Part shown: positions 26,885-36,176 of the stretch, in pieces
Numbering within the stretch: the first letter of the stretch is position 1
Layout: each line of letters begins with the position of its first letter
Assembly: GCA_035515055.1 (NCBI GenBank)
Contig: DATJBV010000062.1
Coordinates: 16,665 to 80,664, forward strand
Reading direction: 5' to 3'
DNA from: Pollutimonas sp035515055
GTDB lineage: Bacteria; Pseudomonadota; Gammaproteobacteria; Burkholderiales; Burkholderiaceae_B
DNA: 64,000 bases
Position numbers and translations under genes: made by a program
Notes under the pieces: generated by a model
Database searches by the model: none
Told to the model about the DNA's origin: nothing
What the model saw: the letters and a program-made list of their open reading frames with translations, nothing else

Positions 26885-27642
26885 CGGCAACCAACAGGCG
26901 TTTCCGAGACGAACTGCGCGACTTTATCCGCTTTGTCGGCAAGCCGCGCCTGTCGCGACGCTTGCCCGGGCGGCACTCCCGCGACGGCTGGTACGAGGAC
27001 TGGTTCCCTGGCCTAAGCTTCCGAGGCCTGCTGAAGTGGGCCTGCTTTCTGTGGGCGATAAACCTGGTGTTCCTGGGTCCCATTGCCGTTTTCGCGGCGG
27101 GCGCCGGCGGCGCCACCCACAGGATGGACATCAACCATATTCCGTGGCTGCATGCGCTGCTGTGGGCGCCGGTTGTCGAGGAACTGGTATTTCGCTATGG
27201 CCTGCGCCGTCCAGGCCTGTCATGGTGGCTGGTTCCGGCGGCCGTGGGCGCCATGTTGCTGGGCCCGAAGGCAAGCGGCATAGCCTTGGTGGCCGGTATC
27301 CTGGTTGCCGCATGGACCCCTGTCCTGGCCGGGGCCGCCTGCGCGCGACAGCCGCTGGCATGGCGCTACCGACTGCTCTACAGGCGTTGGTTCCCCTGGT
27401 TTTTTCAACTGGCCACGTTGGCATTCGCCGGCGTGCACTTGTACAACTTCAATCTTCACCAGACGCCGATATGGCTGATGCCGTTGCTCGTCTTGCCGCA
27501 GTGGCTTACCGGGCTGGTGCTGGGCTGGCTGCGCGTCAAGCGCGGTATCGGGGCGTCCATGCTATTGCATGGGCTTTTCAACGGCGGACCCTTGCTGGTA
27601 GTGTGGTTCGTGTTGCGGTACGCGCCCGACATGGCAACGTAG
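26881..27642 (+). CDS. CPBP-family intramembrane metalloprotease
   Basis: A 253-aa polytopic membrane protein with the three CPBP/Abi motifs: EELVFRYGL (EExxxR-like), FAGVHLYNF (FxxxH) and LLHGLFN (HxxxN), forming the probable glutamate protease site. About six hydrophobic segments lie between residues 48 and 250; a basic cytosolic N-terminus precedes them. The GTG start overlaps the pth stop by 4 bp, so translation is coupled. Bacterial members cleave or modify membrane substrates, but the target is unknown. Confidence 0.78.
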   Translation: MTATNRRFRDELRDFIRFVGKPRLSRRLPGRHSRDGWYEDWFPGLSFRGLLKWACFLWAINLVFLGPIAVFAAGAGGATHRMDINHIPWLHALLWAPVVEELVFRYGLRRPGLSWWLVPAAVGAMLLGPKASGIALVAGILVAAWTPVLAGAACARQPLAWRYRLLYRRWFPWFFQLATLAFAGVHLYNFNLHQTPIWLMPLLVLPQWLTGLVLGWLRVKRGIGASMLLHGLFNGGPLLVVWFVLRYAPDMAT

Positions 27643-27697
27643 AAAGCGCAACAGACCTACAATCACTCTTTCGTCCATCTTTACTTTCAGGATTCTC

Positions 27698-28789
27698 ATG
27701 GCTCTGCAATGTGGCATTGTTGGTTTACCCAACGTCGGAAAATCAACTCTCTTTAATGCGCTGACCAAGGCCGGCATTGCCGCCGAAAACTATCCGTTCT
27801 GCACCATCGAGCCCAATGTGGGCGTCGTCGAAGTGCCCGACCCGCGGTTGGCGCCGTTGGCCGAGATAGTCAAGCCGGAACGCATATTGCCCGCCGTTGT
27901 CGAATTCGTCGATATCGCCGGCCTGGTGGCTGGCGCGTCGAAGGGTGAAGGACTGGGCAATCAATTCCTGGCCAATATCCGCGAAACCGACGCCATCGTG
28001 CACGTGGTCCGCTGCTTCGACGATGAGAACGTCATTCACGTGGCCGGCAAGATCGACCCCTTGTCGGATATCGAGGTCATCAACACCGAGCTCGCGCTGG
28101 CCGACTTGGCCGCCGCCGAGAAGGCCTTGCATCGTCACCAAAAGACCGCGCGCGCGGGCGACAAAGACGCCATCAAGATGGTGGCGCTTCTGGAGCAAGT
28201 GTTGCCGGTGCTGAACGAGGCCCGCCCCATTCGATCGATGGGACTGGATGCGGACGATGCGGCGTTGCTCAAGCCCTTGTGCTTTATAACTGCAAAGCCG
28301 TCCATGTACATTGCCAATGTCAAGGAAGACGGCTTCGAGAACAATCCGCACCTGGACGCCGTACAGAACTATGCAAAAGCCGAGAACGCGCCCGTTGTTG
28401 CCGTGTGCGCCGCCATTGAGGCCGACATCGCCGACCTTGACGACGAAGACAAAGGCGCTTTCCTGGCAGACATCGGCATGGAAGAACCCGGCCTGAATCG
28501 CGTCATCCGCGCCGGCTACCGTCTGCTGGGCCTGCAAACCTACTTCACGGCCGGCGTCAAGGAAGTACGGGCCTGGACCATACACATCGGCGACACCGCG
28601 CCGCAAGCCGCCGGTGTCATCCATACCGATTTCGAGCGCGGCTTCATACGCGCCCAAACCATTGCCTACGAAGACTTTGTTGCCTTCAAGGGCGAGCAGG
28701 GCGCGAAGGAAGCGGGCAAGATGCGGTCGGAAGGCAAGGAATACGTCGTGAAGGACGGCGACGTACTCAACTTCCTGTTCAACGTCTAA
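27698..28789 (+). CDS. ychF: ribosome-associated ATPase YchF
   Basis: A 363-aa Obg-family P-loop protein preferring ATP. It has G1 GLPNVGKSTLFNALTK, the G3-region DIAGLVAGASKGEGLGNQF, a coiled-coil insertion (~130-165) and a C-terminal TGS domain (TYFTAGVKEVRAWTI; YVVKDGDVLNFLFNV). The ATG has AGGA upstream. It lies 55 bp after the CPBP-protease gene. Its stop codon sits in a hairpin shared with the convergent ligase gene. Confidence 0.96.
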   Translation: MALQCGIVGLPNVGKSTLFNALTKAGIAAENYPFCTIEPNVGVVEVPDPRLAPLAEIVKPERILPAVVEFVDIAGLVAGASKGEGLGNQFLANIRETDAIVHVVRCFDDENVIHVAGKIDPLSDIEVINTELALADLAAAEKALHRHQKTARAGDKDAIKMVALLEQVLPVLNEARPIRSMGLDADDAALLKPLCFITAKPSMYIANVKEDGFENNPHLDAVQNYAKAENAPVVAVCAAIEADIADLDDEDKGAFLADIGMEEPGLNRVIRAGYRLLGLQTYFTAGVKEVRAWTIHIGDTAPQAAGVIHTDFERGFIRAQTIAYEDFVAFKGEQGAKEAGKMRSEGKEYVVKDGDVLNFLFNV

Positions 28790-28801
28790 GCCGCTAGACG
28801 T
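28782..28801. repeat. hairpin containing both stop codons of a convergent gene pair
   Basis: Perfect 7-bp inverted repeat ACGTCTA (28782-28788) and TAGACGT (28795-28801) with a 6-nt loop. The ychF TAA (28787-28789) and the ligase TAG (28794-28796 on the other strand) lie within it. No T-run follows on either side. Confidence 0.6.
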
Positions 28802-30434
28802 GTTGCTTGCGCATTGACACCTTATCCAGTTTTCCGACACTGGTCCGGTTCAGGCTTTCGATGAACATGATGTTCTCGGGTACCGCGAAGGGCGATATGA
28901 GGCCGCGGTCGGCATAAGCCCGCACATGCGCGGTGATATCGGCCGTCGACACCTTGTCGACGAACTCTGGCCGCAGCACGACCAAGGCCAGCGGCCGTTC
29001 GCCCCACTTCTCGTGGCGCACCCCTATAACGGCCACCTCGCTTACCGCGGGATGGCTGTTGATCATCTCTTCGAGCTCCAGCGACGAAATCCATTCGCCG
29101 CCGCTCTTGATCACGTCCTTGATACGGTCGGTGACTTGCAAATAGCCTTGGGCGTCGAAGTGGCCGATGTCCTGCGTGTGCAGCCATCCGCCACGCCATA
29201 GCTCTTCGGATGCGCCAGGATTGTTCAAGTAACCTTGCGTCAGCCATGGCGCACGCACCACGACTTCGCCGGCGGTCTTGCCGTCGCGGGGCACGCTTTC
29301 CATGTTCGCGTCGACGGCGCGCAAGTCCACGAGCGCGACCGGGCGGCCGGTCTTGGCACGCAACATGACTTGCTTGTCGTCGGCGGTGGCCAGGTCGTTG
29401 GTCGATACGTAGGACAAAGCCATGATGGGGCAGGTTTCCGACATGCCGTAACCTGAAAAGACGTCGACTCCGCGGGCCATGGCGGCACGGGTCAGGCTGG
29501 TGGTTAGCGCCGAGCCGCCGATGATCACCTTGAAGCCGGACAGGTCGACGTTGGGCGAATAGGCATCGTTCAATAGCATGTTCAATACGGTCGGAACGCA
29601 ATGCGTGAAGCTGACTTTCTCGCGTTCGATCAGCTTGAGTATGGTTTCGGCGTGGTAGCGTCCGGGATACACCTGCTTCATTCCCGACAGCGTCGCGATG
29701 TAAGGCATGCCCCAGGCATGGACGTGGAACATGGGCGTCAGCGGCATATAGACGTCTTCGCGGTGTATGCGTCCCTGGTTGTGGCCCATGGCCAGCGTGT
29801 TGCCCACGCCCAGGGTGTGAAGCACCAGCTGGCGGTGGCTGAAGTAGACGCCTTTGGGCGCGCCTGTCGTGCCGGTAGTATAGAAGGTCGTTGCGCGTGT
29901 GTTCTCGTCGAACTCGGGAAAATCAAACTGGTCCGAGGCGGCCGCCAGCAGGCTTTCGTATTCGCCTGCAAATGCTCCCGTGGCGTGCGTCGACTCATCG
30001 GACAGCAGGACCACCGTCTTGATGTTGGCGAGCTGGGCACGTATGCCGTCCAAGATGGGCAGGAATTCCTGGTTCACGAGCAATACGTTCGCGCCCGAGT
30101 GGTTTAACGTATAAGCGATCTGTTCCGGCGAAAGGCGGACGTTCACCATCATCAGCGTGGCGCCCATCATGGGAATGCCGAAGAAGGCTTCCAGGTAGCG
30201 GTGGCTGTCCCAATCCATGACGGCCACGGTGCTGCCTGCCCGCACCCCAAGGCCGGTCAGCGCATTGGCGAGCCGTTTCAGGCGCCGATCGAACTCCACG
30301 TAGGTGTGGCGGCGCGTGTCCTTGTAGACAATCTCCTGATCCGGGGCGGTGGCAAGAGCGGTATGCAGCAATTGCTTGATTAATAGCGGATAGGTGTAGG
30401 CGGCTGGCGTCACGGCAATCGGTGGGAAGGGCAT
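28794..30434 (-). CDS. fatty-acid-CoA ligase (AMP-forming, AlkK-like)
   Basis: A 546-aa acyl-adenylate-forming enzyme that activates a carboxylic acid with ATP and CoA. Motifs: the P-loop TTGTTGAPKGVYFSH (A3), YGMSETCPIMAL (A5), DIGHFDAQGYLQVTDR (A7/A8) and GEWISSLELEE (A10 region). The overall pattern, with MPLTPMFHVHAWGMPY, matches medium/long-chain AlkK-type ligases. AAGGAT five bases upstream supports the ATG at 30434. It stands alone; the chain length cannot be read from sequence. Confidence 0.87.
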   Translation of the reverse strand: MPFPPIAVTPAAYTYPLLIKQLLHTALATAPDQEIVYKDTRRHTYVEFDRRLKRLANALTGLGVRAGSTVAVMDWDSHRYLEAFFGIPMMGATLMMVNVRLSPEQIAYTLNHSGANVLLVNQEFLPILDGIRAQLANIKTVVLLSDESTHATGAFAGEYESLLAAASDQFDFPEFDENTRATTFYTTGTTGAPKGVYFSHRQLVLHTLGVGNTLAMGHNQGRIHREDVYMPLTPMFHVHAWGMPYIATLSGMKQVYPGRYHAETILKLIEREKVSFTHCVPTVLNMLLNDAYSPNVDLSGFKVIIGGSALTTSLTRAAMARGVDVFSGYGMSETCPIMALSYVSTNDLATADDKQVMLRAKTGRPVALVDLRAVDANMESVPRDGKTAGEVVVRAPWLTQGYLNNPGASEELWRGGWLHTQDIGHFDAQGYLQVTDRIKDVIKSGGEWISSLELEEMINSHPAVSEVAVIGVRHEKWGERPLALVVLRPEFVDKVSTADITAHVRAYADRGLISPFAVPENIMFIESLNRTSVGKLDKVSMRKQHV

Positions 30435-30586
30435 AAGATCCTTTGCGGCGGGGCAGTTCTGTATGAAGTGTCAAGAAATTATAAGGTACGCATCCCGCGC
30501 GGCCCGAGCCGCCGCAGGCGTGCGACCGAGCCGGCGCGTTGCGGAACCCTTGCGTATGGTCAAGCCGGATGCAGATATGTACGTTG

Positions 30587-30670
30587 CCGGGTCGTTACTG
30601 ATTGTCGCGAACATTACAATAACTTGCGCGCTGCCGGTTCGGCACCGCGCCCCGATTGCCGGGGAATCGG
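30587..30670 (+). repeat. paired hairpins upstream of the chemoreceptor gene
   Basis: TGCCG-GTT-CGGCA (30632-30644) and CCGATT-N7-AATCGG (30652-30670) lie in the 272-bp gap between the divergent ligase and chemoreceptor genes, 37 bp before the latter's start. They may form a structured leader; no function is assigned. The rest of the gap shows nothing clear. Confidence 0.4.
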
Positions 30671-30706
30671 TCCAGCAGTCATAACATCAAGTGGTGAAAA
30701 AAACGT

Positions 30707-32671
30707 ATGTATCGCCTCATCCGCAACCTTAAAATGTGGCAGAAATTCGCGCTGATCGGTGCCCTGGCATTGGCAATGGTGGCTTTGCCGGCCACAATGG
30801 TGTTCAAGATCAACCTGGATGCGCTGAACGCCGCGCGGTCGGCATCGCAGGGCCTGATGCCCGCCGGCGAGGTATTGACGCTAATCCAAAAAACCCAGCA
30901 GTTGCGCGGACTCTCGGCAAGCTTCCTGGCAGGTAACGAAAGCGCGGGTGCCGCGCGGCAGGCCAAGCAGCAGGAAGTGGAAGAGGCATTCGCCAAGACG
31001 GCCAGTGCCGTCAACACCGTCCTGAAGAACGAATCCATGAGCGCCCAGGTCGAGGCGATGCAGCACGCGTGGAAAGAATGGTCCGCGTCGGTGCGCGACA
31101 AGACCATAGCAGGGCCCGAAAGCTTCCAAAAGCATACGGCGCTCGTCGCGGATCAAATGGCCATTCTCGAGCGCATCGTCGAAGCCTCGGGACTAATGCT
31201 CGATCCCGAGGCCAGCAGCCACTACACAATAGGCGCGGTGCTGGGCGACCTGCCCAGCCTGACCGAATACCTGGGGCAAGCGCGCGCGCTCGGCTCGATA
31301 CTGCTCGTCAAGAAAGAGGCCACGGCAACGGAAAAGTCGCGCATCGACCTGCTGGTGAATATGGCGCGGCACAATTTCGAAGAGACGCATAGCGCGTTCG
31401 TCAAGGCCATGGCGGCCCAGCCTGCGCTGGCTGCCGTCCTGGAGCAGTCCGTCGACGTCGCCTTGAATGCCGGCGAAACCGGCCTGGCATTGCCCAACGA
31501 AAAAATCATACAGGCCGCGGTGCTGGATTTCCCGAGCGACCAGTACTTTGCCGCCATGACCCAGGCCATCGACGCACAGTTCAAACTGATCGATGTTGGC
31601 TTCCAAACGCTTGCGCAGGCCCTGTCCGACCGGGTGCAAGACAAGCAGGCAACATTGCTTACCGTGACGCTGTCCATCGCGTTCTTCGTTGCGCTTGTGG
31701 CGTGGATCATGATTCTGGTCACGCGGACCACGGTCCGGGCCATGACCCGCTCCCTCGACATGGCCCGGACAGTGGCCGCGGGCGATCTCACATCAAGCAT
31801 CGACGTGCGCAGCACCGATGAGACGGGCCAGTTGATGCGTGCCCTGAACGAAATGAATGCCAGCCTGGTGGATATCGTGACCCAGGTGCGCACAGGTACG
31901 GATTCCATCGCGATCGCGTCCGACCAGATTGCCGCCGGCAACAACGATTTATCGGCTCGCACAGTCGCACAGGCAAGCTCGCTTGAAGAGACGGCCGCCT
32001 CCATGGAAGAGCTGACCAGCACCGTCACCCAGAACGCCGACAATGCGCGCCTGGCCAACGAGCTGGCACAGTCGGCATCGGCGGTGGCGCTAAAGGGGGG
32101 CGACGTGGTTCGCCAGGTGGTCGACACCATGGAATCCATCAATGTATCGTCCAGGAAGATCGTCGACATTATCGGGATCATCGACGGCATCGCCTTCCAG
32201 ACCAACATCCTCGCGCTCAACGCGGCTGTCGAAGCAGCGCGTGCGGGCGAGCAGGGCCGCGGCTTTGCGGTTGTGGCGTCCGAAGTGCGCAGCCTTGCCC
32301 AACGTTCGGCCGCTTCCGCGCGCGAAATCAAGACACTCATCGACGAGTCGGTCAGCAAGATAATGGCAGGCAGCGAATTGGCCGGGACGGCAGGGCGCAC
32401 AATGGATGAAATCGTCGGCAGCATTACCCGCGTGACCGACATCATGGGCGAAATCACGGTGGCCAGCCGCGAACAGACCGCGGGTATCGGTCAGATCAAC
32501 GAGGCCATCACGCAAATGGACCACGTCACGCAGCAGAATGCCGCATTGGTGGAAGAGGCCTCCGCCGCCGCGCAATCGCTGCAAGACCAGGCCGAAAACC
32601 TCGTAGGCGCCGTCAGCGTCTTCCGATTGAATGCAAATCCAAGGCCGGTGCCGAGCTTGGCCCTGATGTGA
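30707..32671 (+). CDS. methyl-accepting chemotaxis protein
   Basis: A 654-aa transmembrane chemoreceptor. TM1 is about 14-34, a long helical periplasmic domain spans 35-315, and TM2 about 316-338. HAMP follows, then a signalling domain with the hairpin tip IVDIIGIIDGIAFQTNILAL and NAAVEAARAGEQGRGFAVVA. The periplasmic domain has QLRGLSASFLAGN, reminiscent of NIT (nitrate/nitrite-sensing-type) helical domains. There is no C-terminal CheR-docking pentapeptide. Ribosome site weak. It is a solitary gene, so it acts with a chemotaxis array encoded elsewhere. Ligand unknown. Confidence 0.92.
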   Translation: MYRLIRNLKMWQKFALIGALALAMVALPATMVFKINLDALNAARSASQGLMPAGEVLTLIQKTQQLRGLSASFLAGNESAGAARQAKQQEVEEAFAKTASAVNTVLKNESMSAQVEAMQHAWKEWSASVRDKTIAGPESFQKHTALVADQMAILERIVEASGLMLDPEASSHYTIGAVLGDLPSLTEYLGQARALGSILLVKKEATATEKSRIDLLVNMARHNFEETHSAFVKAMAAQPALAAVLEQSVDVALNAGETGLALPNEKIIQAAVLDFPSDQYFAAMTQAIDAQFKLIDVGFQTLAQALSDRVQDKQATLLTVTLSIAFFVALVAWIMILVTRTTVRAMTRSLDMARTVAAGDLTSSIDVRSTDETGQLMRALNEMNASLVDIVTQVRTGTDSIAIASDQIAAGNNDLSARTVAQASSLEETAASMEELTSTVTQNADNARLANELAQSASAVALKGGDVVRQVVDTMESINVSSRKIVDIIGIIDGIAFQTNILALNAAVEAARAGEQGRGFAVVASEVRSLAQRSAASAREIKTLIDESVSKIMAGSELAGTAGRTMDEIVGSITRVTDIMGEITVASREQTAGIGQINEAITQMDHVTQQNAALVEEASAAAQSLQDQAENLVGAVSVFRLNANPRPVPSLALM

Positions 32672-32743
32672 ACGGGGAGTTGCATGTATAAGCGGCAAAG
32701 ATGAGTCACAATAGGCGTTTGCTGTTTGCCGGAGCGGTTCTCA

Positions 32744-33943
32744 ATGACACGTATTGTCCTGTTTGAAAATATACATCCCAGCGCCAAGGAAGTTTTCACT
32801 TCGGCGGGGCTCACCGATGTCGTCTCGCACGCATCGTCGCTTTCCCCCGATGCGTTGCGCGATGCCTTGCGCGGCGCCCACCTCGTCGGTATTCGCTCGC
32901 GCACCCATCTGGATGCGGACCTGCTATCGCATGCGCCCGATTTGCGCGCCGTGGGATGCTTTTGCATAGGCACCAACCAGGTCGACCTGGACGCCGCCAT
33001 GTTGCATGGCGTACCCGTCTTCAACGCGCCGTTCTCCAATACCCGGTCCGTGGCCGAAATGGTGCTGGGCGAGGCCATTCTTTTGTTGCGCCGCATCCCT
33101 GAAAAAAACGCCAGGGTTCACCAGGGCCATTGGGACAAGACGGCCGATGGCGCGTTCGAAGCACGCGGCAAGACGCTGGGCATAATTGGCTACGGCAATA
33201 TCGGATCCCAGGTCGGCACACTGGCGGAAGCGGCGGGCATGCGCGTCATCTTCCACGACATCGAGGCCAAGCTGCCGCTGGGCAACGCGCGCGCCAGCAC
33301 GGCGCTGAAGAAGCTGCTGGCCCAATCCGACGTGGTCACGCTGCACGTGCCTGGCGGAAATGCCACCAAGAACGTCATGAACGCCGCCACCATCGGTGCC
33401 ATGAAGCCGGGTGCCATACTTATCAATGCGTCGCGCGGTACCGTGGTCGATATCGACGCCCTGCATGCGGCACTCAAGTCGGGCCACTTGTCGGGCGCGG
33501 CCCTGGACGTGTTCCCGACCGAACCAAAAAGCTCGAACGAAGCGCTGGTCAGCCCGCTTATCGGCATGAACAACGTCATTCTTACGCCTCATATTGGCGG
33601 AAGCACGCAAGAATCACAGGAAAACATCGGCCGCGAAGTGGCCGAAAAGCTGCTGCGCTTTACGCTCAGCGGCACAACGAAGGGGGCTGTCAATTTCCCA
33701 GAAATTCCTTACCAGGAAATCGCGGGAACGGCACGCATACTCCATGTCCACCGCAACCTGCCCGGCGCCATGGGTAGCTTAAGCAGCATGATGGCCGAAC
33801 ATGGCCTGAACATCGTCAGCCAGCAACTGCAAACCCGCGGGCCTATCGGATATGTTATTTCCGATGTCGAGGGCAAGGTCGACGATACCGTCATTTCGGT
33901 GCTGCGCGCTCACCCCATAACCGTGCGTTGCGATATTGTCTGA
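32744..33943 (+). CDS. serA: D-3-phosphoglycerate dehydrogenase
   Basis: First enzyme of serine synthesis. The 399-aa protein has the D-isomer 2-hydroxyacid dehydrogenase fold: GIRSRTHLD near 55, the NAD motif GIIGYGNIGSQVG near 150-162, INASRGTVVDIDAL with the active-site region, HIGGSTQESQENIG with the catalytic His, and a C-terminal ACT domain (LHVHRNLPGAMGSLSSMMAE) for serine feedback. The ATG at 32744 has GGAG nine bases upstream; the upstream in-frame TTG is less likely. Size matches the E. coli type. Confidence 0.94.
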   Translation: MTRIVLFENIHPSAKEVFTSAGLTDVVSHASSLSPDALRDALRGAHLVGIRSRTHLDADLLSHAPDLRAVGCFCIGTNQVDLDAAMLHGVPVFNAPFSNTRSVAEMVLGEAILLLRRIPEKNARVHQGHWDKTADGAFEARGKTLGIIGYGNIGSQVGTLAEAAGMRVIFHDIEAKLPLGNARASTALKKLLAQSDVVTLHVPGGNATKNVMNAATIGAMKPGAILINASRGTVVDIDALHAALKSGHLSGAALDVFPTEPKSSNEALVSPLIGMNNVILTPHIGGSTQESQENIGREVAEKLLRFTLSGTTKGAVNFPEIPYQEIAGTARILHVHRNLPGAMGSLSSMMAEHGLNIVSQQLQTRGPIGYVISDVEGKVDDTVISVLRAHPITVRCDIV

Positions 33944-33962
33944 TCCATAGCCAGGGAACTGC

Positions 33963-34403
33963 ATGACGTCATATCACAATACGATCAAGACTGCCAAAGA
34001 AGTTCCTACAACGGCCGACTACCACGCGTTGGCCATGTTCCGGCTTGCCTTGCGCCGATTCATGGCGTTCAGCGAGGCGGCCGCGGCAACGCAAGGCCTG
34101 ATGCCGCAGCAGCACCAGGCCTTGCTAATTATCAAGGCCTTGGGCGTTGTGGCGGCGCCCAGCGTGGGCGCCGTTGCCGAGCACCTGCTCATCCGCCACC
34201 ACAGCGCGGTCGAGCTCATCAATCGCCTGGTACGCATGGATCTCGTGCGCCGGATCCGCGACCCGGACGACGGTCGGCGTGTCCTGGTTGCCCTCACGCC
34301 GCTGGCTGAGGGCAAGCTGGCGGAATTGTCGGCCACCCACCTGGAAGAGCTGCGTTCCGTCCGGCCTATGCTGATCAAAATGCTGGGCCACTTCGACCGC
34401 TAG
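33963..34403 (+). CDS. MarR-family transcriptional regulator
   Basis: A 146-aa winged-helix dimer. The DNA-recognition helix region is SVGAVAEHLLIRHHSAVELINRL, and the wing is RRIRDPDDGRRVLVALT, both typical of MarR. It lies 19 bp after serA and overlaps the convergent nsrR stop by 4 bp. Target genes are not obvious. The homogentisate-operon palindrome is of a size MarR proteins use, but the genes are 14 kb apart, so any link is speculation. Confidence 0.88.
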   Translation: MTSYHNTIKTAKEVPTTADYHALAMFRLALRRFMAFSEAAAATQGLMPQQHQALLIIKALGVVAAPSVGAVAEHLLIRHHSAVELINRLVRMDLVRRIRDPDDGRRVLVALTPLAEGKLAELSATHLEELRSVRPMLIKMLGHFDR

Positions 34404-34885
34404 TGTGGTTTGGCCTGCGGCGGCTGCCTGACCAGAGTAACGACGTGTTCGCCGGGCCCAAGAGCGGACCCGCTGTGGCAATTGCTCACGGGCTCCAGGA
34501 GGTCGGCAAGGGTATAGTGATCCAGGTGCGCCAGGAACTTTTGCAACGCCCCGCTCACGATCCCGGTAAGCCCGCACTGCCCACTTAGCGTGCAATTGCC
34601 GCCGGTGGTAAAACACTCGACCAGATCCATGTCGTTTTCGGTATCGCGCACCACCGCCCCGATGGATATCTGATCGGGCGGGCGGCTCAAGCGCATGCCG
34701 CCATTCTTGCCGCGCACGGTTTCTATCCAGCCTTGCTGAGCCAGGCGATGCGTGATTTTCATGAGGTGCGGCTCCGACACCTGATAGGCCTGCGCGATTT
34801 CGGAAATGGTGCATAGGCGATCAGGATGCCTGCCGACGTACATCAGCAGGCGCATGGCGTAGTCGGTCATGGTCGTCAGGCGCAT
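34400..34885 (-). CDS. nsrR: Rrf2-family nitric-oxide sensor NsrR
   Basis: A 161-aa iron-sulfur repressor. It has the Rrf2 winged helix (RLTTMTDYAMRLLMYVG; ISEIAQAYQVSEPHLMKI; RGKNGGMRLSRPP) and cluster cysteines C91, C98 and C104 (ECFTTGGNC...QCGL), the NsrR spacing. NO attack on the cluster relieves repression. It is the last gene of the ctb-nnrS-nsrR unit, 28 bp after nnrS, so NsrR probably represses itself through the operator at 36586. Confidence 0.92.
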   Translation of the reverse strand: MRLTTMTDYAMRLLMYVGRHPDRLCTISEIAQAYQVSEPHLMKITHRLAQQGWIETVRGKNGGMRLSRPPDQISIGAVVRDTENDMDLVECFTTGGNCTLSGQCGLTGIVSGALQKFLAHLDHYTLADLLEPVSNCHSGSALGPGEHVVTLVRQPPQAKPH

Positions 34886-34913
34886 GCTGCCGTCCGAAAT
34901 AAATTGGCCATGA

Positions 34914-36176
34914 TCATGACGACTTGGGCTTCAGGGTCGATCCTGCGATCGGCGCCTTTGCGGCGGGCGTGACAGGCGGCGTGTAGCGTGGCCGTATCAA
35001 CAGGGGCGCAAAGCGCCATAGGTACACCCCTATGGATGCGATCCAGCACAAGGCGGCAGCCTGCAACAGCCATCCGCTGGCAGTCGAGGGCCACAGCGCA
35101 GCCAGCCGCAGTGCAACGGCGGCGACCATCAATAGGTAGCTGGCCATCATGTCGGGACTCATGGCAAGAGGGCGCCCAAGATGGCCCAGGGCCGTGCGCG
35201 TGACCATGCCGATGATCAGTACCGCAAAGCCGCCCATGCCGATAAGGTGCACGTGGGTGGCGGACCGTGCCAGAACGCCGGCGCCATATCCGCTGACATG
35301 CAAGGCGGCAAATATCAAGCCGATTCCCATCAGGGCATAGCCCAGATAAAGTATCCACAGCATGGGCTTCTGCAATACCGCCAGCGGTTTCCAGCAGGCG
35401 ACCTGCCACAGGCTCAGCAGGCCGACCAGTGCAAGCGCCAGAGCCATCGGCATGGGCAGACCCACGATCCCGAACAGAATGGCGGCACCGCTGAGGGCCA
35501 GTTGGATGTGGCCCGTGCGCACTTGCATGGGCAGTTGCAGGCCGGGCACCATGCGCATCGAGAAGAAAGGGATGACGCGCCTGGCGATGAGCAAGGCGAT
35601 GATGGCCATGCAGATAAGGCCCAGGTCGAAGCGGCGCATGAGCAAGATGTAGTCGCCTTGCAAGGCGGCGGCCAGATATAAGGCGTTGGCGACGCCCAGG
35701 CCGAGAACCAGCAGCGGAAGACCATAATTCCGGCGGCTCTTGCCCTTGATCATGACGCGCATCAGGCATGCCGCGCTGATGGCGAAGAAGCCCGATTCGG
35801 CAATGGCGGCTACGCAGAAAGCAACTTGACCGTCGACCAGATAGCCGATGCGGGCCACCACCCATAGCAGGCAAACCAGCGCCAGGCCGCGCCCTTTGAG
35901 CGGATTGAAACCGGTCCAGGTGGCGCTGGCGGTGAGCAGGAAGCCCACTGCAATGGTGGCAATAAAACCCCACAGCATTTCGTGGGCATGCCAGGCCACC
36001 GCCGTCAACGGCTGGGCGATAAACTGCGGGAAGAAAATCCATAAGGCAATAGAGACCAGCGCCCAAGCACAACCGGCAATGTATAGGGGGCGGAAACCCA
36101 GGCTCAGGAAGGCGGCGAGATCGGGGCCTGCGGGCGCCGAGGCTTTGCCGTCGTGGATGTGTAGCGGATCAGCCAT
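34914..36176 (-). CDS. nnrS: NnrS-family haem-copper membrane protein
   Basis: A 420-aa protein with about 12 membrane helices and the NnrS histidine motifs WHAHEMLWGF and ATHVHLIGMGGFAVL. NnrS relieves nitrosative stress on iron-containing metabolites in bacteria where it has been studied. GGAG precedes the ATG at 36176, and the gene overlaps the upstream globin gene by 8 bp. Together with NsrR and a globin this is an NO-protection set; no NO reductase gene is present in the window. Confidence 0.93.
   Translation of the reverse strand: MADPLHIHDGKASAPAGPDLAAFLSLGFRPLYIAGCAWALVSIALWIFFPQFIAQPLTAVAWHAHEMLWGFIATIAVGFLLTASATWTGFNPLKGRGLALVCLLWVVARIGYLVDGQVAFCVAAIAESGFFAISAACLMRVMIKGKSRRNYGLPLLVLGLGVANALYLAAALQGDYILLMRRFDLGLICMAIIALLIARRVIPFFSMRMVPGLQLPMQVRTGHIQLALSGAAILFGIVGLPMPMALALALVGLLSLWQVACWKPLAVLQKPMLWILYLGYALMGIGLIFAALHVSGYGAGVLARSATHVHLIGMGGFAVLIIGMVTRTALGHLGRPLAMSPDMMASYLLMVAAVALRLAALWPSTASGWLLQAAALCWIASIGVYLWRFAPLLIRPRYTPPVTPAAKAPIAGSTLKPKSS

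Noticed and set aside
30465..30495. TTGACA and TATAAT boxes before the acyl-CoA ligase
   Set aside because: On the minus strand the TATAAT lies upstream of the TTGACA, the wrong order, so they do not form one promoter.
31222..32457. 411-codon antisense frame inside the chemoreceptor gene
   Set aside because: Shadow frame; composition rich in Ser/Thr/Arg and lacking any motif.
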